Below the pieces are notes generated by a model. The model was not told where the DNA came from. It worked only from the letters and a program-made list of their open reading frames with translations, and did not search any database. A program made the translations under genes and the position numbers. From contig JAEPRB010000255.1 in the NCBI GenBank assembly GCA_016758965.1, positions 1-55,310 on the forward strand: a stretch of DNA of 55,310 nt. The letters run 5' to 3'. Shown here in pieces: positions 45,411 to 55,310 of the stretch (the first letter of the stretch is position 1; the number at the start of each line of letters is the position of its first letter). Source of the DNA: Circinella minor (lineage: Eukaryota; Mucoromycota; Mucoromycetes; Mucorales; Lichtheimiaceae).

Positions 45411-47339
45411 TTATGGATTAACATCAAGTAAAGCAGATGTTTCTTCCCAATAAGTAGAATTACTTCTTTTTCGTTTTTTTCCTGCTTCTTCTACTGCTGC
45501 TGTTGCTGCTCTTTTTGCTTCTTCTTCTTCTTCATCCTCTAAATTTTCATCCTCATCATTTAATAAACTTTGTAACATTAATCTTCTACGTCTTTTGGCG
45601 GCTTGATTCGTATCTACCATATTCCTTAATAAATTGCCTTGTAATCCAAGATTATGGGGTCCTATAATCGAATGATGTACATGTTCAATGGATTTAAAGT
45701 ACTTTACAGTCTATTTTATATAAATGAATGAATGAGTAATCATAGTAACAAATTAAATATAATCCTCCCCCCCCATCCGTATTTTTTTTTTTTTTACCTT
45801 GACATGAAGTTCCAAAGTAGCATCTTCGTCACAGACGATAAGACCTTTTGGATGCATTTGTATCGCAGATACAGTCCACATATGATTTACACCTTCCTCG
45901 ACACATTTTGCTAATGCTAAACTTTTATGTGCACCTGTAATAACAATCATCACTTCTCGTGCATCCATGACAGTTCTAAAAATAATAATTTGACCATCCC
46001 CCCCATATAGATAATAATAATATTAAGAATAATCATTTTTTTTTTTGGGTGGGAAGGAGGAGGAGAAGGAAAAACTCATAAATAAATATGCATAATTCAA
46101 AAAAAATCCTTTTTTCTAATCCAATTTTGTTTCCCTACTTCAATATATATATCACAGACTACCACCACTATCACTATCTCATATATATATATATATATAA
46201 GAAAAAAAAAAGAAAGGGGAAGAGAAAAAAAAATATATAGATACGAACGCTACGCCTACGGTCAACGCAAGCTTGGGTACTCGTGAAATATCACCACCAA
46301 AAAATCGAGCATTTGCAATAATTGTTTCATATGCCAAAGTTTTAACACGCGTACGTGATGTAAGTGAAGAACCAGGTTCATTAAAAGCAATATGACCATC
46401 AGGTCCAATACCTTATTATATTTATATATATATATATACAATTAATTGCCATAGCAACACAAATATATAAACCCCTCCCCACCCATAATTATAATAGTAA
46501 TAACCAAATAATAATAATAGAGAAAAATGGATAAAATAGTAAACAGATAGTAATAACTAAATAATAATAATAAAATACCACAGACCCAACCCCAAGTAAA
46601 CCTTTTCCTCCCCCACCCTTTACACACTTTATAGTAAAAAAAAAAAAAAAAAGAAAGAAACCCTTTCTCATAAGAGTTAAATATCTATACATACCTCCCA
46701 AGAATAATTCGATTCCACCCAATTTATGAATTTCTGCTTCAAATTTCCGACATTCTTCATCTAGATTATTTGCATTGCCATCTAAAATGTGTACGTTTTC
46801 TTTTTTGATGTTAACATGTTTAAACAAATGATTCCACATGAATGTATGATAGGATTGTGGATGATCTCTATACATATATATATATCAAAAATAACCATTA
46901 GTTCCCCCGTGTCCGTCTCCCCTTTTGTGTGTATGTTTAAATATCAAATGTTTAATTGAAAAATAAACTTACTTTGGTAAACCAACATATTCATCTGTAT
47001 TAAAAGTAACAACGTTTTCAAAACTTACTTGACCAGCAGCATAAAAGTCAACAAGTTTATGATAAACAAGAATAGGTGAAGAACCTGTTGCTAGTCCAAG
47101 TACAAAAGGTCGATCATGTGTTGGTTGAAATTGATTGATTCGTTCTTTTACATAATAAGCTAATTATATCATAAATTTTATGTCGTTAGGCTTTTTTTTT
47201 TTTTTTTTTTTTTTTTTTGATAAAATGATCTTTTTTTCTTTTCTTATTTGATAATAATTATTATTATTGTTGTTATAGATCCATACATACCAACATAAGA
47301 GGCTACTTCTTCATAATCTTGTCGAACAATAAGTCGCAT
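45411..47339 (-). CDS. Glucosamine-6-phosphate deaminase (NagB/GNPDA family)
   Basis: Converts glucosamine-6-phosphate to fructose-6-phosphate and ammonia, returning amino sugars from chitin to glycolysis. Six or more exons run from ATG 47339 to 45411. It starts [20 protein letters not shown], has the phosphate loop LGLATGSSP, the catalytic Asp in [27 protein letters not shown], and the catalytic His in [15 protein letters not shown], then [19 protein letters not shown]. The catalytic domain reaches about residue 280. A further 60-70 residues form an unusual tail: [13 protein letters not shown], an acidic run ([13 protein letters not shown]) and KKRKR. That tail is absent from typical deaminases and carries nuclear-signal-like basic clusters. 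No chitin gene cluster is evident around it. Confidence 0.93.
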
Positions 47340-48303
47340 CACTTTTTTTTTTTTGTATGTATATATTTATATAAAGATTTAAAGCCAAACAAATAAATAA
47401 CCCAGAAAGGGAATGAAAAGGATAGTAAGTGCTTAGAATGTATGTGTGTGTGTATACACAAGTTGGAAGAAGAAGAAAGGAAAGTTGGGTTAAGGGAAGA
47501 AAAAGAAGAAAAAAAAAAAAAGAAGATCCAAATAAAAAAAAAAAAAAAGGTGGCGGAGCGGTTCCTATCTTTTTTCAAATCTAATGCATCTCCGTATCCA
47601 TGCTTACTTTATTTTATTTTTTTACGCATTTAATATTAACTTTCCACTCCCCCTCACTTCCCTCCCACACATTCATTAAACAACGTTTACTGAATAACTA
47701 ATTCCATTTTATCTTTTTTAAAATAGAAACCTATTTATCAGGCGACGTTTTTTTTCTTTTTTCAAAAAAAAAAAAAAAAGAATATAAAATAAAAAACAGT
47801 ATTTCACATTCCCATATTTAAAAAGAAACCACGTTTTTTTTTTTTTGATAATTGACATTTCAATAAGGTTTTTTTTTTTTTTTAGGGGAAAAAATTACAC
47901 ATCTAGATAAAGCTAAAGATAATATAAAAAGGGATTCCCGCGGAATAAGTTTACCGATGATTAAGTAATTTATTCATGAAGGACCCTGGAAATTTTATTC
48001 AAACATTATTCGAAAAAAAAAAAAAAATGGTTGTTGTGTTACAAGTTTATGATCCATTCATCACTCCGAAAATGTGTGAGATTATTCACACGTAAAGATT
48101 TTCGTTTTTAAAATTGGATTCGTTTATTTATATATTTATATATATACAAATGGGATGTGTATAAAAAGAAAAATAGATAACGAGTGAGAAAAAAAAATCA
48201 AGAGGAAAGAGGATTGTTGGGAGGGTTTGTTTTTTTTTTTTTAATAAAGGATTATAAATGAGGGGGGGATAAACCAACTATGTAAGGTTGGAAAAAAGAA
48301 AAT
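47340..48303. other. Deaminase promoter and RING-CH gene 3' flank
   Basis: About 1 kb upstream of the deaminase. It contains long A and T runs and a TATAAAAAG-like site near 47926 next to a GC-rich TTCCCGCGGAA (47934-47944). A plus-strand frame at 48027 encodes 23 codons and is not convincing. No gene is seen. Confidence 0.45.
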
Positions 48304-49867
48304 CTATTTTCTGACATCATAATTCAATACACGCCGTGATTGACGTTGTCGAATCTTTTCATACTTGTAAAATAAACTGGCCATATCCTATAATTAACAT
48401 TTATATGATCCATGTCAAAAGTAAAAAAGAATAAAATTAAAAAAAAATGAATCCATTCATTCATTCATTCAATTCATTTTATCCCACCTCCTCTCGGCCC
48501 ATAACTTCAATATTTTACCTTAACTACTACAAATAAACATCCACCAAGTACATTACGATGAAATGGTTCTGGGAAATACTGTCGAACTAATTTGAAATGA
48601 TTGAGACAACTAAAAATATAATATATAAATATATATAAATCACATAATTTAATTATGAATCATTCTTTGCTTCACTATGTATATATCCCTCCCCCTCGAA
48701 TCTTTTGTTTATGTTATTTTTTTTTATACCTTCCCACGATACTACTAATTGTAGGCCAAAGTAAAGCACCAATGACTGTAACACCTAAATCACCACGTTC
48801 ACGATTATTTAATAAAGCATTTTCTTCTTCAGCTTCTGCTGCTTGTTCATCCAATTGTTGTTGATGTTCTTGTTGTCCTCTTCGTCTACGTTCATCCCAT
48901 GTAGGATCTCCTAATATTTCTGCACCATGTCTTTCAAGTTCATCATACATTTGTGCTGTATTAGGTGATTGTCGTCCATTCATATTATTTTCTCGTTGTT
49001 GTGTTGATGGACGTCGATTTTGCTGTTGTTGTTGACTACGTCGAGGATGTGATAATTTACGAGATAATTGATGTTGTACTAGTAGGTATAAGTTGTTATA
49101 TAATAATCTATTATCAACCAAAAATAATAATTCAATTTTAACTCTATTTAATAAACAAACAAACAAACTAAAAAAAAAAATAGAACTATGATTTACCTAA
49201 CCCATGGTAATGCTCCCACGGTAACGGTAGGTGATGGTGGCCATGATACTTGAACAGGAGAATTTGGATGAGCCGAAGTAGCTCGTAATAAAAGCATAGC
49301 AGCAAATGGTAAAACACCATCTGCCCAACGTGAACGTGATAAAATTAATGCAGCAGGAATAGAAGGTAATCCAAGCCAAGTACGCCATGTCCATGATATG
49401 GGAGCCCCAATTAATCTTTCACCTTCACGTGCACCAAATAATGTCAATACAGTATATGCACCATAGGTTGTTGAAGTAATTAACATAGAACAACCTAATC
49501 CAAGAAATGTTAAATAGGGTGCTGCTGTATGTACTAAACTATCTACAAGTGTAAGAAGAGAAAGTGGTAAACTACGATGTTCTGAAAGATAATAAGGTGT
49601 GTTGCATTGTGGACAATGCACCTTTATATAAATAATAATAATAAGAATAAGTACCATTTTTTTTTTTTTTTTTTTTTTTTTTGCTCTTTCTCTCTCTCTT
49701 TTTAAAAATACCTTTTTTAAAGGTGACCCTTTTTGATTTTCTCCAATCCAATCTAATAAACATTGTTCGTGAGAAACAAGTGAACACTTGCAAGGTTTAA
49801 CCCAATTTCCTTCAGAATCAGTGTCTTCACCAAAACAGATCCAACAACGACGATCGTGGTCATTTTC

Positions 49868-49899
<32 letters not shown>

Positions 49900-50341
49900 G
49901 AGCCAACATTTGTTCTCTTCGACGTTGTTGTTGTTGTGCCACTGACCTTTGTGATGCATTAGAATTTCGAAAAGACGTTGTTGTTGTTGTTTGATTATTA
50001 TTATTCGATTCACGAAAAGTAGAAGAAGAAGGTCTTGGTGCAAGAATAGTAGAAGACGATGACGAAGAAATGTTGCCATCGTCTTGTTCTTCTTCATGAA
50101 GAATGCCATGTCTTGTTCCATGGGTTCTATTACTACTCGTTGACCTTGAATTTGTATTACGTAAAGTGTTAGCATTAATTAAGGTAGGACCATTATGACG
50201 TGTGGTGGGTTCGTCATGTCTATTAACAGGAGAAGCAATGATTTGATCACCGTCGTCGTCAATGATAGAATTGCCTTGGTGATAAGAATAATAACCTGCT
50301 GCACTCATTAATGTAGAATTTGGACAACGAAAATGAGACAT
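48304..50341 (-). CDS. RING-CH (MARCH-type) membrane E3 ubiquitin ligase
   Basis: Membrane-anchored ubiquitin ligase. Exons run from ATG 50341 to the stop at 48304. The first 160 residues are Ser/Thr/Asn-rich and disordered and end in a 12-residue Gln run. The RING-CH domain reads CWICFGEDTDSEGNWVKPCKC, then SHEQCLLDWIG...VHCPQCNTPY, with the Cys4-His-Cys3 pattern; the second half is on exon 2, beyond a T-rich intron near 49660. Hydrophobic segments follow (LVDSLVHTAAPYLTFLGLGC, IPAALILSRSRWADGVLPFA, GVTVIGALLWPTISSIVG and LGGCLFVVVKDMASLFY), about four. The set and order resemble MARCH5-type ligases of mitochondrial and peroxisomal membranes. An unusual Gln/Arg-rich loop of about 110 residues lies between the second and third segments. 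It is an E3 by motif; the membrane is inferred. Confidence 0.9.
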
Positions 50342-51745
50342 AAAGGAAGTAAATTAGTTATAAACGGAGCTATATATATATATATAAAGTGGGGTTTTAT
50401 TTTCAACAGACTGGTAAAGAAAATAAAAATAAAAAAAGAAAGAGAAAGAAAAAAGAGAGTTTATGCTTTTTAGACAAGACACACACACCCCGATTGATTT
50501 TCGAAAACTGGACTTTACCTAACACACACCCCCTCCCTTCCCCACTCACTTAGAACTCACACATTCTCTCACACACACATATAGAAACCCACGCTTTAAA
50601 AATCGACTTTGTCATTGTACAACTTTATGGAAAACCACCCTCTTTTTTTCATGATTTTAATCGATAATAAAAATTTTCTTTCTCTAAATATTTTTAATTC
50701 TTTTTTGCATTTGATACGTAAACAAAATAACGTATTTTTTATAACTATTTTCTTTTTTTTTTTTTTGTTACCTGGAAATTACTTGTCATTTATATAACTT
50801 TTAAACCATAATTCTAAACAAACAAACAACCTAAATACACAAATAAAAGAAAAAAAAAAGCTCAGCATAATTGCTTGTCATTAAAAATGAAATTATCAGT
50901 GAATGAAAAAAAAAAAAAAGGATTGAAAAAGTTTTATTATCCATGACAACCTATTTTTTTTTTTTTTTAATTTTACCATAGCAACCTTTTTTTTTTTGCC
51001 TAAATCGGGAATGATTTTGCATAACATGAAATTATTTTACGCAGGAGAGTGTACAATAGGAATAATACTTTTTTGTTATCAAAGTTTCTATATCCATTCT
51101 CCTTTTCTTTTAATTTTAAAACACCTTTCATTTTTTTTTTCATTTCAAAAGGTGAAAATATATAAATGATTTGTTACGAAAAGAAAAAAAAAATAGGAAG
51201 GGGGAGGGAGACGATTGAAAATAATAAAGTATAGAAGAATGTAAAGTATATCATAATTATTATTTTTTTCTTAACCTATAAAAAAAAAAAAAAGAAGGTT
51301 TATATATTTATACACCCTCTTTTTTTTCTTTCTTTTGTATATATTCCGAAAAAAAGTTGTTCAGAGTATTTTTTTTTTGTAGTAGTAGTAGTAGGGTAAA
51401 ATAGAATAGGTGAACAAAAAAAAGTACGGCCCCACGATCGATAAAATTGGTTTGCATAATTTTTCTTTGCATAAAAAAAAAAGAAATTTTATAATCTTAA
51501 ATAATTTTGTTATTTCATATTTTACTTGGAAGAATGGAAAAAAGATGGTTTTTTTTATTAGGTAAAACATGTGAGTTGGAAGGATAAATAATGGGTGTAA
51601 TTGTGTAAGTGGTGAGAACTGGTATATATATATATATAAATAATTAAGCTCGGTTTCTTTTTGAGAAATTTCGATATGAAAATGGGGTAAAAAAAAAAAA
51701 AAGATAAATGGATATGATAGAATAAAAAGTTTTTTCTCTTTCTTT
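50342..51745. other. Intergenic region
   Basis: About 1.4 kb. The left part (50342-50600) has AC/CT-rich tracts (ACACACACCCC), the promoter of the RING-CH gene. The rest is A/T-run DNA with a CTACTACTA repeat near 51379 and is the 3' flank of the coiled-coil gene. A minus-strand frame at 51361-51810 overlaps the coiled-coil gene and is low-complexity. No gene is seen. Confidence 0.5.
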
Positions 51746-52696
51746 TTAAAGTTCAGTTTGATCAATAGCACGTAAACGACGCATAATCTTATCCATTTCA
51801 TCACGTACAATCATCATAATTTCTTCATGTGAACGAGTCGATGCTTCTGAAGTATCCAATTTTTGTCTTAATTCTTCCACTTCTTTTTGTACTTCACGAA
51901 TAGTATCTGATTGTCTTTTTTCCATCTCCAAATGTTCTTGTTCTAATTGTTTAATTTGTTCATCCATGGGTCCAATAGCTTCCTTAATTCTATTCTCTGC
52001 TTCATTTTGTATTTCAAGTGCACGCGATGAAGTCGTTGCTAATTCTTCATACGCTTTAGAAATAACTTGTTGTAATTCACTTTTTTCTGCTCGATACTTG
52101 TCTTGCATCTTTCGAATTTCTCCTTGTACTTGACCTTGTTCTCCTTGTGCATCCGTTTCCAATTGATGTTGTTGATCTTTAGCATCTCTTAATTGATCAT
52201 CCAATTCTTTTAAATGACCCATCCCTCTTTGTGCTGTTTCAATTTCATCCGTATATTTCTTTACTTGACCTTCAAAGAAAAAAGCAGTGGCTTTGGCATT
52301 TTCAGCTTGACGATCTTTACGGTTACTCATATCCGTTAACGTTTGAATCTCGGTCTTCAGTTTACGATTCGTACGTCCACTTTCTTGAGCATGTAAATCA
52401 GCTGCTTTGGCTTGTTGTCGTGTTTGTTCTAATTCTAATCGAAGTTGGGTTAATTCTCTTTCTGCTTTGGAAATCTTTTGTTGGAGTTCTCCAATGTCAC
52501 TGCCGGTTGTTCGTGATGAACTCGTGCTTCCTAAAAAACAAAAAAAAAAAAAAGATCATCAGTTTTCTCCTTTTTGAAATTATTTCATCTCGATGAATTT
52601 ATAAAACCAAAAATATATTTATATATATATATATACAAAATAAAATAAAAGTAAAATCAATATATTACGTTCAGGTTTTAAATCATCGTCTGCCAT
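51746..52696 (-). CDS. Coiled-coil protein of unknown function (270 residues)
   Basis: Two exons (52696-52669, 52530-51746) give 270 residues. After MADDDLKPERSTSSSR almost the whole protein is a long coiled coil: IGELQQKISKAERELTQLRL, then heptad-rich Glu/Gln/Lys/Leu stretches to EEIMMIVRDEMDKIMRRLRA near the end. No globular domain, signal peptide or membrane segment is visible. A possible break is near residue 180 (IGPMDEQIKQLEQ). Such proteins are often cytoskeletal or kinetochore scaffolds, but I recognise no family. It is flanked by the thaumatin-like gene 3, in the same direction, with about 0.5 kb between. Confidence 0.75.
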
Positions 52697-53220
52697 GAAT
52701 ATATTTTCTCCTTTTTTTTTTTTTTTTTAAGAAAGAAAGGTAGTAGGTTTTTTGTATGTAGTGGTCGAAACTCTTTTAAAACTAAAGCTTTTTATTTTTG
52801 CAACTCCCCTCTTCTTCTTTTCTCCTTTCTTTGGAATGAAATAATGTGCAAAAGGGAAAAATAAAAACCTTTTAATTCACTGTCAGCAAAAAAAAAAAAA
52901 AAAAACGACTCTCTATATATATTTAAACAAAACTATTTGATTTCTAACATTCTTTTTTTGTTTATTATAATGTAATTGATTCGTTTCAATGACTCAATAA
53001 TACTAATAATAACATAGAAATTCATGCAAAAGTGTATTTAATTTAATATATATTAACAATAATTTATCCAACACAATGAAGTCTGTTAAATGATTATATA
53101 TATTTTAAGGTGACCAGCACCCAAAATAAAAAAAAAAATATTTTTGAGAGAGAAAGGGAATTTGGTATCAATAATTAATTACAAGTAATAATAGGTAGAG
53201 AAAGGATGAGGGGGGGGGTT
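52697..53220. other. Intergenic region between coiled-coil gene and thaumatin-like gene 3
   Basis: 524 bp. It contains the coiled-coil promoter (CT-rich near 52800-52840) and the 3' flank of thaumatin-like gene 3, with the CCAGCACCC motif at about 53113-53121 that is found in all three copies. No gene is seen. Confidence 0.5.
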
Positions 53221-53949
53221 TTAAGAAGAAGGACAAAAAGTAACAGTATAACCTTCTGATTGACACATAAAAGTACTAGTCATATCATCATAAGCATAGG
53301 TATATACATCAGGACATTCATTCTTGACTTTTTTGGAATATTCATTGGCAGGACAGGTATCAGGTGTATTCTTGTTACCAGAACAACAATATTCTTCAGT
53401 ACCAAATTTGGAACAAGCCGATTGACATCCAACTTCTTTACCATTCTTTATCACTTTTAATTCATCAGGACATTTGGGAACATTAGAACAAGTAGGAGCA
53501 CCACACGTATAGTGATCACCATTATCAGCATGACTTGTCTTCTTATTACCATGGATTGGATCAATACGGATTGGAATATTATAACCATCAACAAAAGAGA
53601 CATCATAATAATCATGACCCCCGTGACCTTTAAATGTAAATTCAGCTAATGAAGCAGGATTCGCTGCACCTGCTGTTGGATTTTCATTACCGGCTTCACG
53701 ACCCCAGAAACGACCTTGCCATTGACCATGAAGATCATAAGTCTTTGAAGAGCCTTGAGAAACGTCAGAAAGTTCAGGAAATGAAACACCATTATCGAGT
53801 TTACCAACACTAAGATCATAATCACATTGATTCTTGATAATAATTTTGACATCACCATTATTACTAGAAGAAGAAGAAGAAGAAGTAGGAGCAGCGGTAG
53901 CGAAACCAATAAGAGCAGCAATGGAGACCAGCTTCAAAGATGTATACAT
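53221..53949 (-). CDS. Secreted thaumatin-like protein, copy 3 (diverged)
   Basis: Single exon, 242 residues, same family as copies A and B. The signal peptide (MYTSLKLVSIAALIGFATAA) is nearly the same, but the long Ser/Glu linker and nine-Gly run are reduced to PTSSSSSSSNNGD. The thaumatin domain keeps all twelve cysteines and aligns without gaps except near residue 130 (HGNKKTSHADNG against NGDKSGGADNG); substitutions are scattered (for example NENPTAGAANP for GDNPTAGASDP). The terminal CPDVYTYAYDDMTSTFMC is kept. Silent changes are common, so the divergence is not recent. It is a functional-looking paralogue rather than a pseudogene. A TATA box (54030-54039) lies about 85 bp upstream. Confidence 0.93.
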   Translation of the reverse strand: MYTSLKLVSIAALIGFATAAPTSSSSSSSNNGDVKIIIKNQCDYDLSVGKLDNGVSFPELSDVSQGSSKTYDLHGQWQGRFWGREAGNENPTAGAANPASLAEFTFKGHGGHDYYDVSFVDGYNIPIRIDPIHGNKKTSHADNGDHYTCGAPTCSNVPKCPDELKVIKNGKEVGCQSACSKFGTEEYCCSGNKNTPDTCPANEYSKKVKNECPDVYTYAYDDMTSTFMCQSEGYTVTFCPSS

Positions 53950-54029
53950 GTTGATTTAATTTAGAGTAGTTATTAAAATAAGTATAGGAAAAGATAAAAA
54001 AAAAAAAAAAAAGTTAATTTTGGACCTCA

Positions 54030-54039
54030 CTATTTATAT
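54030..54039 (-). promoter_or_regulatory. TATA box of thaumatin-like gene 3
   Basis: ATATAAATAG on the minus strand, about 85 bp before the ATG at 53949, matching in place and sequence the TATATAAATA of copies A and B. Confidence 0.65.
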
Positions 54040-54172
54040 GTCTTTTTTTTTTTTTTTACTCTAGCAACTTCTAATCAAATTGAAAAAAAAAGTTTGGCGA
54101 ACAAATTAAAAAATAATAAAAGTAAAACATAACGTATAGAAAAATACCAAGCTTATGAGTCTATGGTGTTGT

Positions 54173-54330
54173 ATCATCATAGATGAAATGGATTAGGGAA
54201 GAAAAAAAAAAGGTCTTTGTTCATTCTTTCTTTTTTTCTTTTTTGTAAGTGAACAAGACAGGTTCACACCTATAAACCATATGAAATAAACTGAAACTTA
54301 TGGTCGTCATGTGTTTCAAAATTTGTTGTG
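54173..54330 (-). repeat. Inverted repeat, left unit, upstream of thaumatin-like gene 3
   Basis: The pieces TATAAACC, GAAACTTATG and CATGTGTTTC at 54271-54316 recur in reverse complement at 55041-55094, and CTATGATG/ATCCATTTCA-type sequence near 54173-54196 recurs near 55155-55175. Similarity is high but gapped, so it is old. Confidence 0.75.
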
Positions 54331-55040
54331 TTTAAATATTTTATTTATCCAGGTACGTACTTGACAAAATATAACACGAAGCGAATAAGTGAGCAATGGA
54401 TAAATAATGAAGCGTCAGGTACCTTTTTTTTTTTTTTTTCTAATCGCATGGAACAAAAAAAGAAAGGTTTAGTTACCCCGATTTTTTTTTTTTTAAAAAA
54501 AAAAATGTGGAGAATCATCATTCGATATCCCAAGTACGTATTCGAAAAAAAGAAAAAAAAATTAGAAAACAAAGAAACAAATATTACGGTTATTCAATAT
54601 ACAAAAACACTCAGATGAAAGTGAAATAGGTAAAGAATAAAAAAGAAAAGAGTTTAACTGAATCACTGCAAGGAAGAATTAAATATGCTAACTCTTTTTT
54701 TATTTTGGTATAATCATATAGTACATTACATGAGCTTTTTTAATTTTCTATCCAGAGATTTTGAATTATATACTGATATATATATACATTATAGCAAAAA
54801 AAAAAAAAAAAAAAAAATAGAACTATACTTAAAACTTATTATCACTCTCGAGACCTTTTTTTCTCTTTTCGACTTGATCCATTAAGACAATAAATTTTGA
54901 AGTCAGATAATGACTTATCTGTAATAATTATATCAAATTATTATAATGATCAGGAACGTAATGAATCATGCAAAAATATAATACAGTTATATTGTGAAAA
55001 TGTGATGGTCTTACAAACCAAAATAAAAAAAAAATTCATT

Positions 55041-55178
55041 CGTAACAATTTAGAAACACATGGCGCTCATAAGTTTCTGGTTTATAGGTGAACCTCTTTA
55101 GATTTGTTCCTTACAGAAAAAGAAAGAAAGAAAGAAAAAATCAAAGTCGGTTCCCAATCCATTTCACCTATGATTAGA
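55041..55178 (+). repeat. Inverted repeat, right unit (decayed mirror of the gene 3 promoter)
   Basis: Reverse-complement counterpart of 54173-54330, separated from it by about 710 bp, compared with 577 bp between the arms of the intact palindrome. Reading on from here, a thaumatin-like gene would be expected to start a few hundred bases to the right on the plus strand; instead the sequence turns into unrelated DNA. Confidence 0.7.
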
Positions 55179-55310
55179 GTATCAATTTTACGTTTATTTT
55201 GTGATGATGATGATGATCCAGTAGAATTATTGTTGCTATTGCTGAGATTAACGTTAGTGGGAACATCAGTTGCCACCGGTGCCAATGGATTAACCATCTT
55301 ACCAATGTTG
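55179..55310 (-). CDS. Partial reading frame at the window edge
   Basis: A frame on the minus strand is open from the right edge; from its ATG at 55297 it reads MVNPLAPVATDVPTNVNLSN, then a Ser/Asn-rich stretch to about QNKRK. The downstream part of the frame (55082-55178) overlaps the decayed thaumatin-promoter repeat, so it is unlikely to be coding; a donor such as AAAC/GTAAAATT near 55190 may end the exon. A GTAAG at 55298-55302 just before the ATG could also be a splice donor, making the whole frame doubtful. No family is recognised. Confidence 0.3.

Larger units (their letters stand above)
53950..55178. other. Thaumatin-like gene 3 upstream region with A- and T-runs
   Basis: About 1.2 kb. 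It has the gene 3 promoter and a decayed inverted repeat (54173-54330 and 55041-55178). The segment 54331-54640 resembles the left half of the palindrome spacer. 54640-55040 is AT-rich and unrecognised. No gene is seen. Confidence 0.6.

Noticed and set aside
48027..48098. 23-codon frame after a poly-A run, near a TATA-like site
   Set aside because: Too short and no homologue; most likely chance within the deaminase promoter region.
1..55310. tRNA genes, rRNA genes or CRISPR arrays
   Set aside because: I looked for GGTTCGANTCC-type B boxes, rRNA cores and regularly spaced repeats and found none; small nucleolar RNAs in introns cannot be excluded by eye.

Overview
The window is nuclear DNA from a filamentous fungus, most likely an early-diverging, Mucorales-type fungus. 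The evidence is AT-rich spacers with long homopolymers, compact genes cut by many short GT-AG introns (two use GC-AG), a fungal-type isocitrate lyase, Erv1 and PX-AGC kinase, and a small MGAVFSC-type protein like those of other fungi. No rRNA, tRNA, CRISPR array or virus-like gene was seen. The organism call is an inference from gene style, not from a marker gene.

Layout. 1-174 is one end of a Tc1/mariner- or pogo-like DNA transposon, followed by about 3.4 kb of AT-rich DNA without a convincing gene. 3619-8350 (+) is a 20-exon, strongly diverged exportin-1 (CRM1) homologue. 8408-10612 (-) is an alpha-arrestin with a PPxY motif. 12580-14095 (-) is a secreted subtilisin-like protease. 16811-20005 (+) is a PX-domain AGC kinase whose DFG motif reads DFS. 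20500-23558 is a near-perfect palindrome: two 1,241-bp arms, each holding an identical thaumatin-like protein gene, head to head around a 577-bp spacer. Then come a 59-residue MGAVFSC-type protein (24892-25156, +), the sulfhydryl oxidase Erv1 (25659-26447, +), an F-box protein (26762-27967, +), DNA topoisomerase III (28353-31413, -), isocitrate lyase (34120-36118, -), the mitochondrial presequence protease Cym1/PreP (36655-41660, -), a NIPA-type magnesium transporter (42141-44039, +), ribosomal protein L41 with a start codon split by an intron (44286-44550, +), an unrecognised 72-residue protein (45009-45227, -), glucosamine-6-phosphate deaminase (45411-47339, -), a RING-CH membrane ubiquitin ligase (48304-50341, -), a coiled-coil protein (51746-52696, -), and a third, diverged thaumatin-like gene (53221-53949, -).

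The genes are mostly unrelated housekeeping and regulatory genes, as is usual in a fungal chromosome; there is no evident metabolic cluster. The feature that does act as a unit is the thaumatin-like family. The palindrome at 20.5-23.6 kb and the single gene at 53-54 kb share promoter sequence, and the single-gene locus still carries a decayed inverted copy of its own upstream region (54173-54330 against 55041-55178). This suggests that a head-to-head promoter-and-gene unit existed before the two loci separated, and that the arms of the intact palindrome are kept identical by gene conversion or were duplicated very recently.

Exon structures were worked out by hand from splice signals and reading frame. 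For the exportin, arrestin, protease, kinase, isocitrate lyase, NIPA, Erv1, L41, MGAVFSC and coiled-coil genes the exon lengths add up to a whole number of codons. For TOP3, CYM1, the deaminase and the RING-CH gene only the exon content was checked, not every boundary.
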